Source: Bacillus sp. Marseille-P3661 (GTDB lineage Bacteria; Bacillota; Bacilli; Bacillales; Bacillaceae_J). From it: a stretch of DNA of 64,000 nucleotides. The stretch covers positions 124,001 through 188,000 of the forward strand of contig NZ_LT965953.1 in assembly GCF_900240995.1 (NCBI RefSeq), given 5' to 3'. The notes beneath the pieces are model-generated. The model saw only the letters and a program-made list of their open reading frames with translations. It searched no databases and was not told the DNA's origin. Numbering within the stretch: position 1 is the first letter of the stretch; each line of letters begins with the position of its first letter. Positions 1-8,126 of the stretch are shown here, piece by piece. Made by a program: the position numbers and the translations under genes.

Positions 1-10
1 TATTTGAATT

Positions 11-210
11 GTTGTAAGTATAGGGTATTGTACGTTTGGAAGTCTCCGCTAGACCCCGTTTATGTGAGTATGAGGTAGTGTATGTTTGGAAATCTAGGCA
101 ATGTCAGGTTTATGTGAGTATGAGGTAGTGTATGTTTGGAAATCTAGGCAATGTCAGGTTTATGTGAGTATGAGGTAGTGTATGTTTGGAAATCTCCGTG
201 AAACCCGGTG
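11..210. repeat. four 50-bp tandem units
   Basis: Four head-to-tail units of exactly 50 bp (11-60, 61-110, 111-160, 161-210). Units 2 and 3 are identical; units 1 and 4 diverge at a few bases. The unit carries TATGTTTGGAAATCT and TATGTGAGTATGAGGTA. These look like the two ends of the neighbouring 192-bp unit joined after loss of its interior. No coding potential is seen. The array may begin before the window edge. Confidence 0.9.
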
Positions 211-214
211 TTTT

Positions 215-2815
215 GTGAGAATAAGGTACTGTATGTCCGCAAAAATTCTATCCGGACAAATAAGCCGTTATTTAACCCAAAAAAGCAGTTTCATAGAGTT
301 AAGCGGACATATGGTACGCTATTCCATAAAAACAAGGTCTTTATTTAATAAAAGCCACTAAATAAGGCATTCAATGTCCGTGAAACATCGCGCAGCCACG
401 TTATTTGCGAGAATATGGTACTGTATGTCCGCAAAAATTCTATCCGGACAAATAAGCCGTTATTTAACCCAATAAAGCAGTTTCATAGAGTTAAGCGGAC
501 ATATGGTACGCTATTCCATAAAAACAAGGTCTTTATTTAATAAAAGCCACTAAATAAGGCATTCAATGTCCGTGAAACATCGCGCAGCCACGTTATTTGC
601 GAGAATAAGGTACTGTATGTCCGCAAAAATTCTATCCGGACAAATAAGCCGTTATTTAACCCAAAAAGGTTGTTTCATAGAGTTAAGCGGACATATGGTA
701 CGCTATTCCATAAAAACAAGGTCTTTATTTAATAAAAACCACTAATAAGGCATTCAATGTCCGTGAAACTTTGCGCAGCCCCGTTTTAAGTGAGAATATG
801 GTACCATATGTCCGCAAAATTTCTATGCGGACGAATAAGCCGTTATTTAACCCAAAAAAGCAGTTTCATAGAGTTAAGCGGACATATGGTACGCTATTCC
901 ATAAAAACAAGGTCTTTATTTAATAAAAACCACTAATAAGGCATTCAATGTCCGTGAAACTTTGCGCAGCCCCGTTTTAAGTGAGAATATGGTACCATAT
1001 GTCCGCAAAATTTCTATGCGGACGAATAAGCCGTTATTTAACCCAAAAAAGCAGTTTCATAGAGTTAAGCGGACATATGGTACGCTATTCCATAAAAACA
1101 AGGTCTTTATTTAATAAAAACCACTAAATAAGGTATTCAATGTCCGTGAAACTTTGCGCAGCCCCGTTTTAAGTGAGAATAAGGTACCATATGTCCGCAA
1201 AATTTCTAGGCGGACAAATAAGCCGTTATTCAACCCAAAAAAGCAGTTTCATAGAGTTAAGCGGACATATGGTACGCTATTCCATAAAAACAAGGTCTTT
1301 ATTTAATAAAAACCACTAAATAAGGCATTCAATGTCCGTGAAACTTCGCGCAGCCACGTTTTAAGCGAGAATAAGGTACCGTATGTCCGCAAAAATTCTA
1401 TCCGGACAAATAAGCCGTTATCTAACCCAAAAAAGCAGTTTCATAGAGATAAGCGGACATATGGTACGCTATTCGATATAAACAAGGCCATTTTTTGCTG
1501 AAAACCACTAAATAAGGCATTCAATGTCCGTGAAACTTTGCGCAGCCACGTATTTTGTGAGAATAAGGTACCATATGTCCGCAAAAATTCTATCCGGACA
1601 AATAAGCCGTTATCTAACCCAAAAAAGCAGTTTCATAGAGTTTTCCGGACATATGGTACGCTATTCGATATAAACAAGGTCTTTATTTAATAAAAACCAC
1701 TAAATAAGGCATTCAATGTCCGTGAAACTTCGCGCAGCCACGTTTTAAGTGAGAATAAGGTACTGTATGTCCGCAAAAATTCTATCCGGACAAATAAGCC
1801 GTTATCTAACCTAAAAAAGCAGTTTCATAGAGTTTAGCGGACATATGGTACGCTATTCCATAAAAACAAGGTCTTTATTTAATAAAAACCACTAATAAGG
1901 CATTCAATGTCCGTGAAACTTTGCGCAGCCCCGTTTTAAGTGAGAATATGGTACCATATGTCCGCAAAATTTCTATGCGGACGAATAAGCCGTTATTTAA
2001 CCCAAAAAAGCAGTTTCATAGAGTTAAGCGGACATATGGTACGCTATTCCATAAAAACAAGGTCTTTATTTAATAAAAACCACTAAATAAGGTATTCAAT
2101 GTCCGTGAAACTTTGCGCAGCCCCGTTTTAAGTGAGAATAAGGTACCATATGTCCGCAAAATTTCTAGGCGGACAAATAAGCCGTTATCTAACCCAAAAA
2201 AGCAGTTTCATAGAGATAAGCGGACATATGGTACGCTATTCCATAAAAACAAGGTCTTTATTTAATAAAAACCACTAAATAAGGCATTCAATGTCCGTGA
2301 AACTTCGCGCAGCCCCGTTTTATGTGAGAATAAGGTACTGTATGTCCGCAAAAATTCTATCCGTACAAATAAGCCGTTATCTAACCTAAAAAAGCAGTTT
2401 CATAGAGTTTTCCGGACATCTGGTACGCTATTCCATAAAAACAAGGTCTTTATTTGCTGAAAACGACTAAATAAGGCATTCAATGTCCGTGAAACTTTGC
2501 GCAGCCACGTTTTAAGCGAGAATAAGGTACTGTATGTCCGCAAAAATTCTATCCGGACAAATAAGCCGTTATTCAACCCAAAAAAGCAGTTTCATAGAGT
2601 TTTCCGGACATCTGGTACGCTATTCGATACAAACAAGGTCTTTATTTGCTGAAAACCACTAAATAAGGCATTCAATGTCCGTGAAACTTCGCGCAGCCAC
2701 GTTTTAAGTGAGAATAAGGTACTGTATGTCCGGAAAAAATTCTATGCGGACATTTGATTCGTTATTTATCCAAAAAATCTCACAAAATTTCTACACGGAC
2801 ATATAATCCGTTATC
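215..2815. repeat. 192-bp tandem repeat array, about 13 units
   Basis: The landmark GGTAC(C/T)(A/G)TATGTCCGC recurs at 225, 417, 609, 800, 991, 1183, 1375, 1567, 1759, 1950, 2142, 2334, 2526 and 2718, a spacing of 191-192 bp. Each unit holds a 16-bp arm and its inverse (GCGGACATATGGTACG) about 70 bp apart, a shorter TGTCCGC/GCGGACA hairpin, and AATGTCCGTGAAAC. The three 191-bp units lack one A in the CCACTAAATAAGG segment. The last, degenerate unit fades out near 2815. No ORF spans a unit and there are no unique spacers, so this is a minisatellite and not a CRISPR array. Confidence 0.95.
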
Positions 2816-2841
2816 CCCCCCAAAAGGCTTTCCAATATAAC

Positions 2842-3687
2842 TCATATATTACTTCCCAAGTTCATGAATAATCGAAACCCATCCCGGAATTGTTGCGCTA
2901 GTGCTGTTTCCCCTAAATGCTCATAGACCTTACAAAGCAAAGCATAGAAATCTTTTAGCAAAAATAAGCTTTCATGCTCCACACACCAATGTATTCCTAA
3001 TTCACAATAATAAACGCAATCCTCGTACTTGTGATCTTCAAGTTTCGCACATGCCAAGCTATGAAAGAGCTGTGTTTTAAGATGCACATCATGAAGAATC
3101 CCTAATTTATTTATGGAGCTTAAACAATGTTGATATATTTCGTAGGCTGCTTGCCTTTCACCACTATCCAATTTAATACAGGCTAAACTAGCCAGGATGT
3201 GAATTTCCCTTTCATGGTAAATTGTACCAGATTTATGTGTGACTTGAAGGGCTTGGGTCAATAGCTGTAATGACTTTTCATAGGAGTGGTCTACAAAATA
3301 AATGGCTAACGCTTCATTCCAAAGCAAATATTGACGATAATGATCAGTAGCTTGATAAAGTGTAGTTGCTTTAGCTGTTTTAACCAATTTGGCAAGCTTT
3401 TTATAATCTTTGTTTTTCCTAGCAGCATTCATTTGCGTAATCAAATTATCAATGTATTCCAATCGTTCGGTTGCAGCAATTTGATAGAAATAATTAACGT
3501 CCTTACCTAATCTGTCAGCTATTAAAAATAGTGTTTTAGCTTGCATGTTCGTATCACCATTTTCAATTTTACTAAGGCCACTTTGCGATAGTATTCCATG
3601 GAATAACTCTTTCTGACTTAGCCCTTGTGACAAGCGCAGCTTTTTTATTTCCTTCCCAACTCGTGAAAAATCAAAACAACCAACCAT
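2842..3687 (-). CDS. RRNPP-type (PlcR/NprR-like) HTH-TPR transcriptional regulator
   Basis: 281 aa from the preferred ATG at 3687, which has GAAGGTG 7 nt upstream. A start at 3735 would add 16 residues but lacks a ribosome binding site. Residues about 6-60 form an XRE-type helix-turn-helix (GKEIKKLRLSQGLSQKELF, then SGLSKIENGD). The rest is all-helical and reads as degenerate TPR repeats (for example LLTQALQVTHKSG and EDCVYYCELGIHW). This architecture is that of PlcR, NprR and related cytoplasmic regulators that bind short secreted peptides; the ligand here is unknown. No prepro-peptide gene follows it, because the repeat array begins directly downstream. Candidate small ORFs lie on the opposite side. 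Family assignment is fairly sure; target and ligand are not known. Confidence 0.8.
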   Translation of the reverse strand: MVGCFDFSRVGKEIKKLRLSQGLSQKELFHGILSQSGLSKIENGDTNMQAKTLFLIADRLGKDVNYFYQIAATERLEYIDNLITQMNAARKNKDYKKLAKLVKTAKATTLYQATDHYRQYLLWNEALAIYFVDHSYEKSLQLLTQALQVTHKSGTIYHEREIHILASLACIKLDSGERQAAYEIYQHCLSSINKLGILHDVHLKTQLFHSLACAKLEDHKYEDCVYYCELGIHWCVEHESLFLLKDFYALLCKVYEHLGETALAQQFRDGFRLFMNLGSNI

Positions 3688-3768
3688 CCACGCACCTTCT
3701 TCGTAGGAAATTCTTATAGTAATATCACTTTTCAAATTACGATAAATATTACGTATTTCCTTCTAAAA

Positions 3769-3906
3769 ATGGCAAATAGAAATGAAATATTAGTGAATAT
3801 TGAATTTTGTGAACCATATTTTCCTTTGTATAATGTAGAAGAAAAAATAGGGGGTGATGCCTTTATTATTGTAGAAAACTCAGAAGAAACGGGGGTTTTA
3901 AAATAG
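3769..3906 (+). CDS. possible 45-aa ORF divergent from the RRNPP regulator
   Basis: An uninterrupted ATG-to-TAG frame of 45 codons (starts MANRNEILVNIEF, ends ENSEETGVLK). It has no ribosome binding site, and its middle overlaps a good sigma-A promoter (3807-3834), which argues against translation of the full frame. It is listed because peptide genes for RRNPP regulators are short and sit next to the regulator, but this one has no hydrophobic signal segment as expected for a secreted pro-peptide. Most likely it is not a real gene. Confidence 0.15.
   Translation: MANRNEILVNIEFCEPYFPLYNVEEKIGGDAFIIVENSEETGVLK
3807..3834 (+). promoter_or_regulatory. sigma-A-type promoter
   Basis: TTGTGA (3807-3812), a 16-bp spacer, and TATAAT (3829-3834). 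It points away from the RRNPP regulator into a region with only tiny ORFs. An AGGGGGTGATG ribosome-binding-like string follows at about 3850, but that frame closes after a few codons. Confidence 0.45.
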
Positions 3907-4284
3907 AGTTAGCATGAATGCGATAGGAAAGTTGAAAGAACTGATTTTTCAAGGTAATGATATATGTTGTGATGTGAATCCATCCAAAAATGTCATCGCA
4001 TGCATCAACATAAGTGAAAGCTCACTAACAGTATCCTCCATGGCCATAATAGCTTAGGAGACATACCTTTATTCTCATACTCAACTCTATTGTGGACACA
4101 TTGAAATGAACTCTTCAGTCAGGAGACCTTGCTCAAACTTCGGATCAGTATGTTTTTTCGGTATAAAGCTTTACAGGTTTATGTTAAATAAAATGGAAAT
4201 TATGAATCAATCTATCAACAAAATTGAAAACGCGATCAAAATAGCTAAGTCCTTATTGAGGTTTATAAAGGGAGACGTAAGTTG
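3907..4284. other. intergenic stretch with fragmentary small frames
   Basis: Downstream of the promoter at 3807-3834 there is no ORF with a convincing ribosome binding site. Short frames exist (ATG at 3914, 46 codons; ATG at 4106, 59 codons, ending in TGA at 4283-4285 that overlaps the next ATG). They may be remnants of decayed genes or a small untranslated transcript. Nothing is recognised. Confidence 0.3.
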
Positions 4285-4455
4285 ATGGGAATAACTAAAA
4301 AAAGAAAATATTATGTTCCATATTTATTTGAAAAAAGACATTATGTTTATGAAAACCAGGAAGGTGCTAATCGAAAGCCTTACATGATTATGATTAATGA
4401 AGACAAAAGTGACAATGGTCCTGATTTGTTTGCAGCTCCGGTAAAAAAGAAATAA
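4285..4455 (+). CDS. small hypothetical protein, 56 aa
   Basis: ATG at 4285 with GGGAG about 10 nt upstream; TTG at 4282 is an alternative. The product is basic and aromatic (starts MGITKKRKYYVPYLFEKRHY, ends LFAAPVKKK). It has no signal peptide, membrane segment or known motif. The stop of a preceding short frame (4283-4285) overlaps its ATG, so coupling is possible. A GC-rich hairpin at 4532-4558 follows. I do not recognise the family. Confidence 0.45.
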   Translation: MGITKKRKYYVPYLFEKRHYVYENQEGANRKPYMIMINEDKSDNGPDLFAAPVKKK

Positions 4456-4531
4456 AAAATGGAGATATTAAAATTAAAATGCAAACTCCTACTAGTATAG
4501 ACGCATAAGTCGTGTACTGCTAATGAAAATA

Positions 4532-4558
4532 GCCCTCACAATTTTATAATTGGAGGGC
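4532..4558. terminator. hairpin between convergent genes
   Basis: GCCCTC (4532-4537) pairs with GAGGGC (4553-4558), and an inner AATT pairs with AATT. The T-tract is poor on both sides. It sits between the small gene ending at 4455 and the minus-strand ywpF-like gene, so it may serve both. Confidence 0.5.
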
Positions 4559-4621
4559 CTCTATGTTATTCCATAGGGAAGGAATACGAATTTAATTTCC
4601 TACAAAAGATGTAGGAGTTCA

Positions 4622-5107
4622 CTACTTTTCAATACGTCTAGCCTTGATTTCCTTCATTTCTTGGTCAATCATAATTTGAAATGCAGGTCCTCGTTCTTTT
4701 TTCATACGTTTGAATTCCGACATTAAATCCTCGCCAGTAATACCTTTATCAATTAAATCTTTTAAGATAATATCAGAGAAATTTTCTTTCCGGATTATTC
4801 TTGTCGCATCTAACAATAACTGTATTCTGTCTTCGATACTTTTAGTCTCGCGGACGGTTGCTACAAATGATGCGGGTCGATTATCCTTCGAGGTAATTGC
4901 CGCCTCGACCAGAAGAGGTTCAGCTTTTTCTTTTAACACATCAAAGAATTCTTTATAATCTTTACTTAATAAACCTTCTAATAACCAATGATCACCTTGA
5001 TCTTCTTTGTTTATTATAAGACCATCTTCCAAAGGTATCTCATGCGCGGTTGTTTTTTCATCTGTTTTAACATAAATTGTTAGAGAACATAGTCGAAATG
5101 TTTTCAC
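4622..5107 (-). CDS. ywpF: YwpF-like protein
   Basis: 161 aa, GTG start at 5107 preceded by AGGAGG. The opening MKTFRLCSLTIYV and the phrase PLEDGLIINKED are like those of the YwpF-like family of Bacillus (function unknown; the family is usually nearer 135 aa). The C-terminal third is charged and helical. In B. subtilis ywpF lies near ssbB, and here ssbB is 2.3 kb away, which supports the call by context. No signal peptide or membrane segment, so probably cytoplasmic. It is transcribed divergently from gtaB. Confidence 0.6.
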   Translation of the reverse strand: MKTFRLCSLTIYVKTDEKTTAHEIPLEDGLIINKEDQGDHWLLEGLLSKDYKEFFDVLKEKAEPLLVEAAITSKDNRPASFVATVRETKSIEDRIQLLLDATRIIRKENFSDIILKDLIDKGITGEDLMSEFKRMKKERGPAFQIMIDQEMKEIKARRIEK

Positions 5108-5251
5108 GATAAACCTCCTAGTTGTTGAGGAAGTGTTTAATTTTATTATAACATGAAATATATATTAATTTTACCATTATGTTTGAGATCGTACCATATT
5201 TTGAAAAAATTTGTTTAATATTATACTAAGTATAGTAATTGGGGGAATTTT

Positions 5252-6148
5252 ATGCAACAAATTAGGAAGGTTATTATACCTGCGGCTGGTTTAGGTACTC
5301 GTTTTTTACCTGCAACAAAGGCGCAACCAAAGGAAATGCTGCCGATTATTGATAAACCTACCATTCAATATATCGTTGAAGAGGCGGCTGCTTCGGGAAT
5401 TGAAGATATTATTATTGTAACTGGTCGTGGTAAACGGGCAATCGAAGACCATTTTGATAAATCATATGAGCTAGAGGAAACGTTAGCAAAAAAGGAAGAA
5501 TATCATCGGCTTCAGGAAGTTCAAGAAATCGCGGAAATTGCCAATATTCATTATATCCGGCAAAAGGAGCCGAGAGGTCTAGGGCATGCGATTTGGTGTG
5601 CACGTAAGTTTATCGGAGATGAGCCTTTCGCTGTCATGCTTGGTGATGATATTGTAAAAACAACTGACGAACAAGAGCCTTGTTTGAAACAGTTAATGAA
5701 TGTTTTCAATCGATATCATTCATCTGTTGTCGGTGTGAAACCTGTTCCGGCTGAGGATGTTTCAAAATATGGAATTATCGCGCCCAAAGGAAATGAACTA
5801 GAAAAAGGCGTTATCCATGTCGGTGCTTTGGTAGAGAAACCTGCTTTAGATCAGGCTCCGTCTAATTACGCAATTATGGGACGTTACATTTTAAGACCAG
5901 AAATTTTTGGCGTTTTAGATCATCTATCGCCAGGTGCTGGCGGTGAAATCCAGCTCACAGACGCCATTAATGCCTTAAACGAACATCAAGCAGTATTAGC
6001 CAACCACTTTCAAGGAACGCGTTATGATTTAGGCGATAAATTTGGCTTTATAAAAGCTACGCTCGATTTTGCTTTAGAACGGGAAGATATCAAGGATGAG
6101 GTATTTCGCTATTTGAGAGATATTGTTGAAAAAACGAATACTTATTAA
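5252..6148 (+). CDS. gtaB: UTP-glucose-1-phosphate uridylyltransferase
   Basis: 298 aa, the usual length for GalU/GtaB. It makes UDP-glucose from UTP and glucose-1-phosphate for glycolipid, teichoic acid glucosylation and exopolysaccharide synthesis. Residues about 8-35 hold the nucleotide-binding signature [20 protein letters not shown]. The conserved GGEIQLTDA lies near residue 230, and the sugar-site stretch ending in [10 protein letters not shown] near 265. ATG with GGGGG upstream. It is followed by a strong terminator, so it is probably monocistronic. Its product fits the wall-polymer genes 25 kb downstream. Confidence 0.95.
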   Translation: MQQIRKVIIPAAGLGTRFLPATKAQPKEMLPIIDKPTIQYIVEEAAASGIEDIIIVTGRGKRAIEDHFDKSYELEETLAKKEEYHRLQEVQEIAEIANIHYIRQKEPRGLGHAIWCARKFIGDEPFAVMLGDDIVKTTDEQEPCLKQLMNVFNRYHSSVVGVKPVPAEDVSKYGIIAPKGNELEKGVIHVGALVEKPALDQAPSNYAIMGRYILRPEIFGVLDHLSPGAGGEIQLTDAINALNEHQAVLANHFQGTRYDLGDKFGFIKATLDFALEREDIKDEVFRYLRDIVEKTNTY

Positions 6149-6155
6149 ATAGACT

Positions 6156-6199
6156 AGCCAGCAAAAAAAGTTTATGAAACGATTTGCTGGCTTTTTTTT
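6156..6199 (+). terminator. gtaB terminator
   Basis: AGCCAGCAAA pairs with TTTGCTGGCT and is followed by eight T. A classic intrinsic terminator just after the gtaB stop. Confidence 0.93.
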
Positions 6200-6375
6200 G
6201 TGCAAAAATAGTAGGGCACAAATAAATATTTAGAAGTATATCCGAATATTGAACGGGTTCGTATAAAAGGATAGAGTTCTAGCCTTCTATCTATATTTCA
6301 AAATTAGAAAAACTAAAAACCTCTTAAAAAAAGTTAAATTTTATTTGAAGTTTGATTTTGCGGCTGGCTCATAGG

Positions 6376-6421
6376 GCCAAAATTAAAAATTCCCCTAGGG
6401 CAAAATTAAAAATTCCAAGGC
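6376..6421. repeat. short direct repeat
   Basis: The string CAAAATTAAAAATTCC occurs twice, 23 bp apart, each copy preceded by GGG or GGGC. The region 6200-6505 otherwise holds no gene. A binding site pair for a regulator of the following small genes is possible but unproven. Confidence 0.5.
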
Positions 6422-6505
6422 ACTTTTCCGATCAATTTTCAAAATTACCGATTTGCATATAAAGTTAGAAAAAAGTATTTTAGTAGTGTGAAGGGGAGAG
6501 GTTAC

Positions 6506-6793
6506 ATGATCGTTGAAGAATATGACGTAACTTTTGTTATTAAAAGTCCACGAAAACCACCGGAGCTAGTTGTTGTCTACGTGTGCCTTTCGGAGGCGCA
6601 TTATAAACGAAACCCTACTCAAAATAAAGAAGAGGTGATCGTTCGAAACGGCTTATTTTTACTTTCAGATCGCTGCGTTTTTCATCCAGGAGTTGTTATT
6701 AAACTAGTAAAATATCAACAATTAGGGTTGAATCGTATTGAAGAAAGGATAGGTCAAAATGGATCCGCGAAAAGTGAAAGCTTTAGTCATTGA
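6506..6793 (+). CDS. hypothetical protein, 95 aa
   Basis: ATG at 6506 with AGGGGAGAGG 5-6 nt upstream, which favours it over the GTG at 6488. The product starts MIVEEYDVTFVIKSPRKPP and looks like a small mixed alpha/beta cytoplasmic protein with one Cys-containing VCLSEAHYKRNP stretch. No recognised domain. Its last 35 bp overlap the next gene in another frame, so the two are probably co-translated. The position just before ssbB recalls the uncharacterised small genes around B. subtilis ssbB, but I see no clear match. Confidence 0.55.
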   Translation: MIVEEYDVTFVIKSPRKPPELVVVYVCLSEAHYKRNPTQNKEEVIVRNGLFLLSDRCVFHPGVVIKLVKYQQLGLNRIEERIGQNGSAKSESFSH

Positions 6794-7013
6794 AACAATC
6801 TCTGTCCTTGATTACATGTTTGATGAAATTAGAGAGTTGAAAGAAAACTCAATTTCAAGGAGGGAATATGAGAAGTTGGAAAAACAGCTTGAGGTGTTAT
6901 CCCTTCAAGTAGCAAAAGTTACACAAGAACGAAACAGGAAATTATATTATTTGCCTAAAAAGAACGCAATTCCTGTGAAACTAGAAAAGTCAGAGTTAGA
7001 TGTCTTCAACTAG
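6759..7013 (+). CDS. small coiled-coil protein, 84 aa
   Basis: ATG at 6759 with AGGATAGG about 8 nt upstream, overlapping the preceding gene by 35 bp. The sequence is dominated by a heptad-like helix (FDEIRELKENSISRREYEKL followed by EKQLEVLSLQVAKVTQE), so a short coiled coil or dimerising protein is likely. No enzyme motif, signal or membrane segment. Overlap with the upstream ORF suggests the two products act together. Function unknown. Confidence 0.55.
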   Translation: MDPRKVKALVIETISVLDYMFDEIRELKENSISRREYEKLEKQLEVLSLQVAKVTQERNRKLYYLPKKNAIPVKLEKSELDVFN

Positions 7014-7416
7014 TAATCCTCTCCGTGCTTTGACTGAATCAACCATCAATATGTTTAACCTCTCAATAGAATCAATACCCACGATTCTGCATATTGGATA
7101 GTGGAAGATGTAAGGAAAAGCACTCCCCGTTTTACTTTAAATTTGTGACTTAACTTTGACTATGTTTCCAGGTTTAACCGACTGTAATACTCCGCCTCAG
7201 GAACTTTAGTAGAAATGAGTAAGGTAAATGGAGGATAGCAGCACTTAAATCCCGATTGGTTCAAGAGCCTTTAAGTAGTAACTATCAGTGAAGAGGGTAC
7301 CTCTCTCACCGATGGTAGTTTCACATTTCCTGTTAATTTGATTCCTTACATTTTAAAAATTACACATCATGCTGCTAAATAAGGTGTATTTTAAAATCCA
7401 AATAGGAGTGAGTGAT
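7014..7416 (+). other. non-coding region with a strong stem-loop before ssbB
   Basis: No ORF is supported. The notable structure is a nested stem-loop at 7280-7320: AACTA pairs with TAGTT, then GTGA with TCAC, then AGAGG with CCTCT around a GTA loop. No T-tract follows, so it is not an ordinary terminator. The 140 bp upstream of it are less AT-rich than normal spacers here. It may be a structured RNA, an ssbB leader, or the right end of a lost transposon. Confidence 0.4.
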
Positions 7417-7800
7417 ATGTTCAATCAAGTAACTTTAATAGGGCGAATTACGAAAGATCCGGAATTGAGGTACACATCTGAAGGAATAGCGGTGACAAAT
7501 TTTACCCTTGCATTAAATCGAAATTATAAAAATAGTAACGGCGAGTATGAAGCAGATTTTGTTAATTGCCACATTTGGAGAAAGAATGCAGAAAGTACGG
7601 CAAACTATTGTCTTAAAGGATCACTAGTTGGAATTACAGGTAAACTGCAGTCGAGACATTATGAAAATCAAGAGGGTGTCCGCGTTTATGTTACAGAGGT
7701 CTTATGCGATGATATCCGCTTTATTAGCTTAAAGACTCCTAACAATAATCAGACATTTAGCGGCGAGCTTGTCAAAAATAGTGAGGTGGTAGGTACTTAA
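7417..7800 (+). CDS. ssbB: single-stranded DNA-binding protein, SsbB type
   Basis: 127 aa from ATG 7417, which has TAGGAGTG 8 nt upstream; the longer frame from 7369 lacks a site. The OB-fold signature is complete (MFNQVTLIGRITKDPELRYT; FTLALNRNYKN; ADFVNCHIWRKNAE). It ends without the glycine-rich linker and acidic DDDIPF-type tail of the essential SSB. That is the form of B. subtilis SsbB, which coats incoming DNA during transformation. comFA and comFC in this window agree with a competence role. In B. subtilis ssbB is ComK-controlled, but I found no clear K-box pair here. Confidence 0.85.
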   Translation: MFNQVTLIGRITKDPELRYTSEGIAVTNFTLALNRNYKNSNGEYEADFVNCHIWRKNAESTANYCLKGSLVGITGKLQSRHYENQEGVRVYVTEVLCDDIRFISLKTPNNNQTFSGELVKNSEVVGT

Positions 7801-7823
7801 ATGGTTATTATTTAGTCGTAAAA

Positions 7824-7848
7824 TAAGAGAGGGTTCGGCCCTCTCTTA
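7824..7848 (+). terminator. ssbB terminator
   Basis: TAAGAGAGGG pairs perfectly with CCCTCTCTTA around a TTCGG loop, 23 bp after the ssbB stop. The following T-tract is weak (ATAAAAGG). Confidence 0.8.
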
Positions 7849-7933
7849 TAAAAGGTTTATTTTCACAATACCATATATCAAGGTGTAATGGATAAAGGGA
7901 GAGTTAATCATTACCTTCGAAATGCGGTATAGA

Positions 7934-7963
7934 TAAAAAACAGGCTGCACTCCTGCAACCTGT
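7934..7963 (-). terminator. terminator of the ywqB-ywqA operon
   Basis: Read on the minus strand, ACAGGTTGCA pairs with TGCAGCCTGT and runs into TTTTTT. It lies 20 bp after the small ORF that closes the operon. Confidence 0.88.
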
Positions 7964-7983
7964 TCATACAAACATAATCCTAA

Positions 7984-8124
7984 TTATTTCTTCTCCAACT
8001 TTTTTTTCATTTCTAAATATAGCTCTTGCCAAAGCTCACTCATGCCACTGTATTTCTCATTTACGTTAGCTTTCTTAGTCGGAGACGAAGTGGATTTCTT
8101 CGTAGTCTTTTTTATCTTCTCCAT
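7984..8124 (-). CDS. small basic protein, 46 aa, coupled to the SNF2 helicase
   Basis: ATG at 8124 with GGAGCGAG about 9 nt upstream; that site lies inside the last codons of ywqA, and the gap between the genes is 2 bp. The product is very lysine-rich at both ends (starts MEKIKKTTKKSTSSPTKKAN, ends MKKKLEKK) with a central helix MSELWQELYLE. The tight coupling and a terminator straight after it support a real gene. It may assist the helicase or bind nucleic acid, but this is only inference from charge and context. Confidence 0.65.
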   Translation of the reverse strand: MEKIKKTTKKSTSSPTKKANVNEKYSGMSELWQELYLEMKKKLEKK

Positions 8125-8126
8125 GC

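Noticed and set aside
215-2815. CRISPR-like repeat array
   Set aside because: The unit is 192 bp and the sequence is repeated throughout with no unique spacers; no cas genes are near.
7369-7416. 16-residue extension of SsbB
   Set aside because: MFNQVTLIGR is the universal start of the fold and has its own ribosome site at 7417.
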